From Siphonodentalium dalli (taxonomy: Eukaryota; Mollusca; Scaphopoda; Gadilida; Siphonodentaliidae): DNA of 64,000 nt. Below are positions 59,443 through 64,000 of this stretch, piece by piece. Under the pieces are notes generated by a model. That model was not told the DNA's origin, searched no databases, and saw only the letters and a list, made by a program, of their open reading frames with translations. The first letter of the stretch is position 1. Every line of letters begins with the position of its first letter. The position numbers were made by a program, and so were the translations under genes. Location: contig CP136061.1 in assembly GCA_032622095.1 (NCBI GenBank), positions 248,569,582 to 248,633,581 on the forward strand, given 5' to 3'.

Positions 59443-60390
59443 GCGTGTTTAAACCGCCATCTTGGTAGCCATCTTTGAAACTATTATCAATTATTAAGCT
59501 AACAGATATTTAGTTTGGTCTAGAAAACAACCATTTGTCTATTCTCTGATTTGATGTATTTTTTTCAACTCCGTGGTAGTACAAGCCGTTGTTTTGTGAC
59601 AATTTGGGCCATATTTACCACCATCGTTGTTTTTATTTCCTGATTTCTCAAATTCCCCAAGGCAGATGGCGGATCAGACGGTGGATTCTTGAGAAGCGGA
59701 CCCTACAACGGAATCCGTTGAGAAAAAAAAAGCGTTATACGCTAAAACATGCATTGGTGTGTTGCCGTCCGGACTATTGATGTTATTTAAAAACAGACAA
59801 CACTTTTGTGATGATATGCTGTTACGGCTCTTAAAGGTACTCAAAGCATTCGGAGTGGGTTCGTTCGAAATCAAATAAACGTATGTAGAACAACTACCAA
59901 CAAGTACACGTAAAATTAGATTATTATTTTGTGTTATTGACGACTATCCAATAATGTGATTTCGCATGTCAAAACAATTTGTATGGTATGTAAACATTAA
60001 TGTTGCAGTGGAATTTCCGTCATGGGGTATTACCGAATAGCAAGGATATTTCACTCGCCCATGACAGGCGCGGTTGGGGTGAATAACTTATGTAAACTTA
60101 TCAACAGATGGAAACTTTATGCCTGAAACAATGGATTTAAAAAAACAAAAGCTGACGTTTTAGGCTGAACTGACTTTTGTAAAAGCACACTTTTTCGTTA
60201 TGGTCAAACATTCATGGCTTACGTGATTATGCACAACCACGAGTTTAAGATCCCTCTAAATATGTTCATAAAGAAAATTCAAGCTGACTTAAAATTAATT
60301 ATGCCATGTGGTTGAAAGTTTCGACAATATCATGGGAGTGGGACACACACATGCAGTTTGGGACTTGTAACTATCGACATGGGACATAAC
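59443..60390. other. No gene seen
   Basis: Contains a CCATCTTGGTAGCCATCTTT phrase of the AAGATGGC type (about 59457) and a solo TTAAAGGTACTCAAAGC end (about 59833) of the TTAA family. The rest is unassigned AT-rich sequence. Confidence 0.45.
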
Positions 60391-60392
60391 TA

Positions 60393-60565
60393 CAGTAATG
60401 CCATAATTAATCGACTGCTTAACCACAGCAGAATTATGGGTAACTTTTCAGGATTTTGTCGGAAATATGCATGGCTTGTTGACATTCATCGGAAAGCTCT
60501 CCCCGAGAGCTTTCCGGTGAATGGCAGTCGATTAATTAAGCAGTCGATTAATTAGGGCATTACTG
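60393..60565. mobile_element. Palindromic TA-type MITE, copy 2
   Basis: CAGTAATGCCATAATTAATC ... GATTAATTAGGGCATTACTG, bounded by TA on both sides (60391-60392 and 60566-60567). The inner arms GAAAGCTC...GAGAGCTTTC match the copy at 41552. TA targets and CAGT ends fit Tc1/mariner-type mobilisation (established pattern; assignment inferred). Confidence 0.8.
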
Positions 60566-60720
60566 TACATGGCATGTATTCAAATTCTGTGTAAATTGTT
60601 CATTAAACCAACTTATGGGAAATATGTTATTCCAAATTAAAACAACAATATCAGCTGAGCTTGCACAGGGTAAATATATCCAATATTCAATGCATGTTCA
60701 ACCAAACAACATGGTAGTGA

Positions 60721-61203
60721 TATAAGGATTAACTGTCATGTGGACTGTTTTTATGGAGATGTAACGGTGAGGTAAGTGGACATAACTTGTTATGACCACT
60801 TACCTCACCGTTAAATCTCCATAAAAATAGTCCACATGACAGTTAATCCTTATATTTATATACATTTAGCGAAAAAGCCACTTTTGTAAATTTATTTAAA
60901 TCGAAAAGTGTATCGTGACAAGATCAGCCCAAAATACCCAATAGCACCCTTGGCAAAAGTTAATAGGAACAATTTCTCTTCATATTGAAACCCGATGATG
61001 TATTAAGTCAGTCCTGCGCGAGTCCAAATGCGCCCAAAACATTACGCGTTCGTCTTTCCAAACCTAATGACGTATCGATGGTGTTATTAGCTTGGTGTCA
61101 TGAGGCGTTGCGTATTCACCGAGAAATAACTGCAACTAGCCACGTGGGCGCCGACCAATCAGAATGCTGGATTTAGTGATGACAACACTTAGTGTGTAAA
61201 TAT
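60721..61203 (+). mobile_element. Dispersed repeat with palindromic head, copy 2
   Basis: Direct copy of 43191-43702 with a slightly shorter central loop. It ends near the (TAAATA) phrase, after GATGACAACACTTAG. Non-coding. Confidence 0.8.
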
Positions 61204-61257
61204 AATGAAAATGAGTTGATGGCTCGAGTCATTAACTTATTTTCATTATAATTAACA
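61199..61257. repeat. Short hairpin
   Basis: AATATAATGAAAATGAGTT and the inverse AACTTATTTTCATTATAATT, around GATGGCTCGAGTCATT. It overlaps the edge of the preceding repeat. From 61258 to 62244 no gene is recognised. Confidence 0.55.
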
Positions 61258-62244
61258 TGTAGGTTGCATCATTCATAGAACACATGAGTGTATTTTGCAC
61301 TAATCCATGGCCCACATTCATTCATTGCATATACATGTATTATGTTGAGTATAAAAGGAGATGGTCCCATAAATGGCCGGATTTAGTGTACAGTACTCCT
61401 TTAATTACGAATGAAATCGTCTGCTCAAATCCCATCAGCCTATATAATGTGTTTCTGACATTTTAGCACGATGGCCATTATTAAGGGTGTGGAAGTGACA
61501 ATTAATAGTGGCAGACTCACTAAAAAGTTGTAAATTGCTGAAAGACAAAAATTTATACAAGCGAAATGAGACTCCTAACTCCTGTAGAGATAATACATTA
61601 TTAAGGAACAGGTAATAACTAAGAAGTATGTTACCTACACTGTTTTTTCAATGTTATACACTTCATTGTCACAACATCAAAAAGTTCCCAGGTTTTGTAC
61701 TGCACTACTGGTGGAATATGATATATACGGGTGTTAACCAAAGTAGAGATGCATGGTGTGATCTAGGGTTGGGATGAAAACGAAATCCCCCAGATTTGAG
61801 ATTGTTATGGTTCGAAGAGGTGCAATTAGAAATTATAAGAAAACCCTCTAGCCACATCACTGGCAATACATATTTAATGAACCACTGGGAATCAAAGGCG
61901 CACTAACTCACGAGTGACATTTAGGTTAAAGCGCACTCGTTTCTTACCGAAGTCTCTCACCTCTCGAGAATTATTTAACGTAATTCTCGGAACCAAATGA
62001 TTATCTGTATATATTTTACCCTTCAAATTATTACAACAACTACGGCTTATCCTTATCACTGAAGGTTTCTCATTCACCACACCAGAAAGGCATCTAAACG
62101 CGGACCAAATATATACTAATCGGATTGAATACACCCCCGATACTTCGCAATACGACCTTTAGTCTTCATTTCAACTGAGACAATGTTATCTGCAATATTA
62201 TGCATTGTATTTCCGCAATAAAACCATCAAGAGTGGCACAGCCA

Positions 62245-62585
62245 TTGTTCATATCGAAATCAATTAACGCGGTCATAAAAGTTACATGCTGCATCAATGA
62301 GACATCCGCGAAGAGACATCCGCGAATACGCACACCCTGCAAAAAGTCTAACCGGTACGCACATAGCGCGTACGTATTTAATAATATTTTCCCCATAGCT
62401 CCTTGACACCACCATATCAGCACACCTAAATATCGAAAGCAATTAACGCGATCATAAAAGTTACAAACTGCATCAATGAGACATCCGCGAAAATATATCC
62501 GCGAATACAGACACCCTGCAAAAAGTCTAACCGGTACGCACATAGCGAGTACGTATTTAATAATATTTTCCCCATAGCTCCATTG
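62245..62585. repeat. Tandem dimer of about 180 bp
   Basis: Two copies run from TCGAAA(T/G)CAATTAACGCG through GCATCAATGAGACATCCGCG, ACACCCTGCAAAAAGTCTAA, CCGGTACGCACATAGCG and AATATTTTCCCCATAGCTCC. Overlapping open frames on the - strand are by-products of the duplication. Confidence 0.8.
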
Positions 62586-64000
62586 TCAAGCCAAAACAGG
62601 CTGACATAATACAATCTAGCTATGGAGGGCGTAAATAATCGCATCGATGATCGAGCAGACGTGGTCGTTACAGAGCGCGGTATTACAAGCCACCAGAACC
62701 ACAACAGTATCACTGACACCAACCAATCACAAATAAATGAAACGATAATGCGAAGCGGAACATGTGTGGTGCAGCCGGGGGTATGAATTGTTACTTTATT
62801 GCACACAATACATCATAACATGACATAAACATTCACTTGAGTAACTCTGTAATGTCGCGGAAGGTATATTATTCAGTAGCGACGGCTGCGGGCTGGTGAC
62901 GAGCCGAGAAGTATAGAACTGAGCCTGTTTGTGCATTCGATGGAAAATCGGGGACTCCTCCATTAACTCTGATGTCTGACTTCTAGGCCTTTAATTTCCG
63001 ACATAGCAATCGTGTGTGATGTCGTGACACTAAGGAGACAACGCGGTCCTACATTATATTGTTCATTTCCACTTGTCTGGTTGTCGCTATATACATGACG
63101 GAGAAATGTTTTCCGCGCTCGCATTCAGAATCCAATATTGAGGAGTTTTTTCTTAATAATACTCAGCACCAGCCTGGTATTTCGTGGCTATTATTGTCCA
63201 GTGTTGCAATCATTTGAGCGGTTGTAACATTAAGAAACTGGATTGAATTCCCGATTGGGAGACCATTCCACGACATGCTGTGAATATCTGGATTCTCGTC
63301 CTGTTATTACGCCGTCTGTGAATTGATTGATATCAAGTATCAACCCGGCGCCTTTGCTCGAAGCTAGAAAACATTCTGGTCCTATCGTGATTCAAACATC
63401 CTGGACAGTGCATTCCAAAGCGAACTCTCTTACGACTTCTTCCTGTTTCCAGGTTAGCAACTAACGGCTGTTTACTGCAAATCAATCTCTTCTTTTCTTA
63501 CGGAATATGTTCTGTCTCGTCGTCTAACAAGACGAGGTTGCGTGACTCTTGGCGTTTCATTTCCTTATAATAGATATCAAACGTACTTAAGACCACATTT
63601 GTCATGGTAACAGGGAACTGTTAACCCGTTTCCGGATTTCGATCATGAGACTTCAGCCGGAACCGATTGGATACGACATGCGACAAGCCAGGTGAGATAT
63701 ATGAAGACTTTCGCTTGACATACGGGGGGGGGGGGGATTTTTTTCCGGGCACGTATGCCGGGGTGGGGGGTTGGTCGATGGGACCAACAAACAATTTTTT
63801 CCGTAACTCAAATTTTTTCCCCTGCAAGTCTTTTTGACTGATTTTGCAATGAGTTTGGATTAAAACACATTAGAATGTCAATATTAACATAAATGCAAAA
63901 TTTCATGATGATCAGACAAACAGTATAGCCTGTAGCCCATGCTAATGGATTGAATTTTGAAATCCAAGATGGCCGCTGGCAGCCATGTGTTTTTGGCCGA
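62586..64000. other. No gene seen
   Basis: Unassigned sequence with a G-run at about 63724-63735 and an AAGATGGCCGC core at 63967. The segment near 62700 (CACAACAGTATCACTGACAC) resembles one near 52010. No coding region recognised. Confidence 0.45.

Noticed and set aside
62166-62806. Overlapping minus-strand open frames of about 125 codons
   Set aside because: They are produced by the tandem dimer of about 180 bp and show the same peptide twice (e.g. RLDFLQGV).
1-64000. tRNA, rRNA, snRNA genes or viral sequence
   Set aside because: No convincing A/B-box pair, rRNA stretch or snRNA signature was seen by eye, and no capsid, polymerase or other viral gene was recognised. A covariance-model scan was not possible.

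Overview
The window looks like non-host-coding, transposon-dense DNA from a marine invertebrate nuclear genome. It is AT-rich, full of TACATGTA motifs, diverged foldback elements, minisatellites and repeats ending in GACGGACGG or carrying AAGATGGCGGCC cores. That style is familiar from bivalves and other lophotrochozoans. The assignment rests on sequence style alone, because no conserved host gene was recognised. Nothing bacterial or viral was seen.

The centrepiece is a 20.6-kb tandem array at 12378-33011, organised as (E-B)x5-E. E is a 449-bp element with 17-bp inverted termini. B is a body of about 3.59 kb. Unit spacing is 4035-4038 bp and the copies are nearly identical. The array starts exactly at the left terminus of an E and ends exactly at the right terminus of an E, and the whole is flanked by the 4-bp direct repeat TTCA. 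Each internal E is flanked by TATA. A diverged solo relative of E, inverted, lies 83 bp downstream and is flanked by TTTA. Each B carries two convergent genes whose stops are about 42 bp apart. On the + strand is a two-exon, 537-codon gene for a Mutator-like (DDE) transposase, intact in units 4 and 5 and broken in units 1-3. On the - strand is a small His-Me finger (HNH-type) endonuclease whose catalytic and zinc residues match the spacing of the homing enzyme I-PpoI. It is readable in full only through a -1 shift in a G-run conserved in all five copies. This transposase-nuclease pair, amplified between copies of a TIR element, is the best candidate for an undescribed system.

Left of the array, 1-6.5 kb holds dispersed repeats, a tandem block of about 170 bp with GGCACCG motifs, and a tandem dimer. 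From 6526 to 7777 there is a 24-bp minisatellite of about 52 units. From 7845 to 11360 there is a large imperfect inverted repeat with arms of about 1.7 kb.

Right of the array, a degenerate GGAAATTTTCC tandem (34.4-35.15 kb) is followed by an old, nearly full-length L1-group LINE on the - strand (35774-39953). It is framed by an unusually long target duplication (107-112 bp) and interrupted by a TTAA-flanked MITE. From 40 kb to the end there are many small TIR or foldback elements: TTAA-type, TA-type, and one packed with CGTTATAACG palindromes. There is also a 5.3-kb interval bounded by inverted repeats of about 140 bp, plus microsatellites. A His-rich candidate exon at 46.1 kb is the only hint of a possible host gene, and it is weak.
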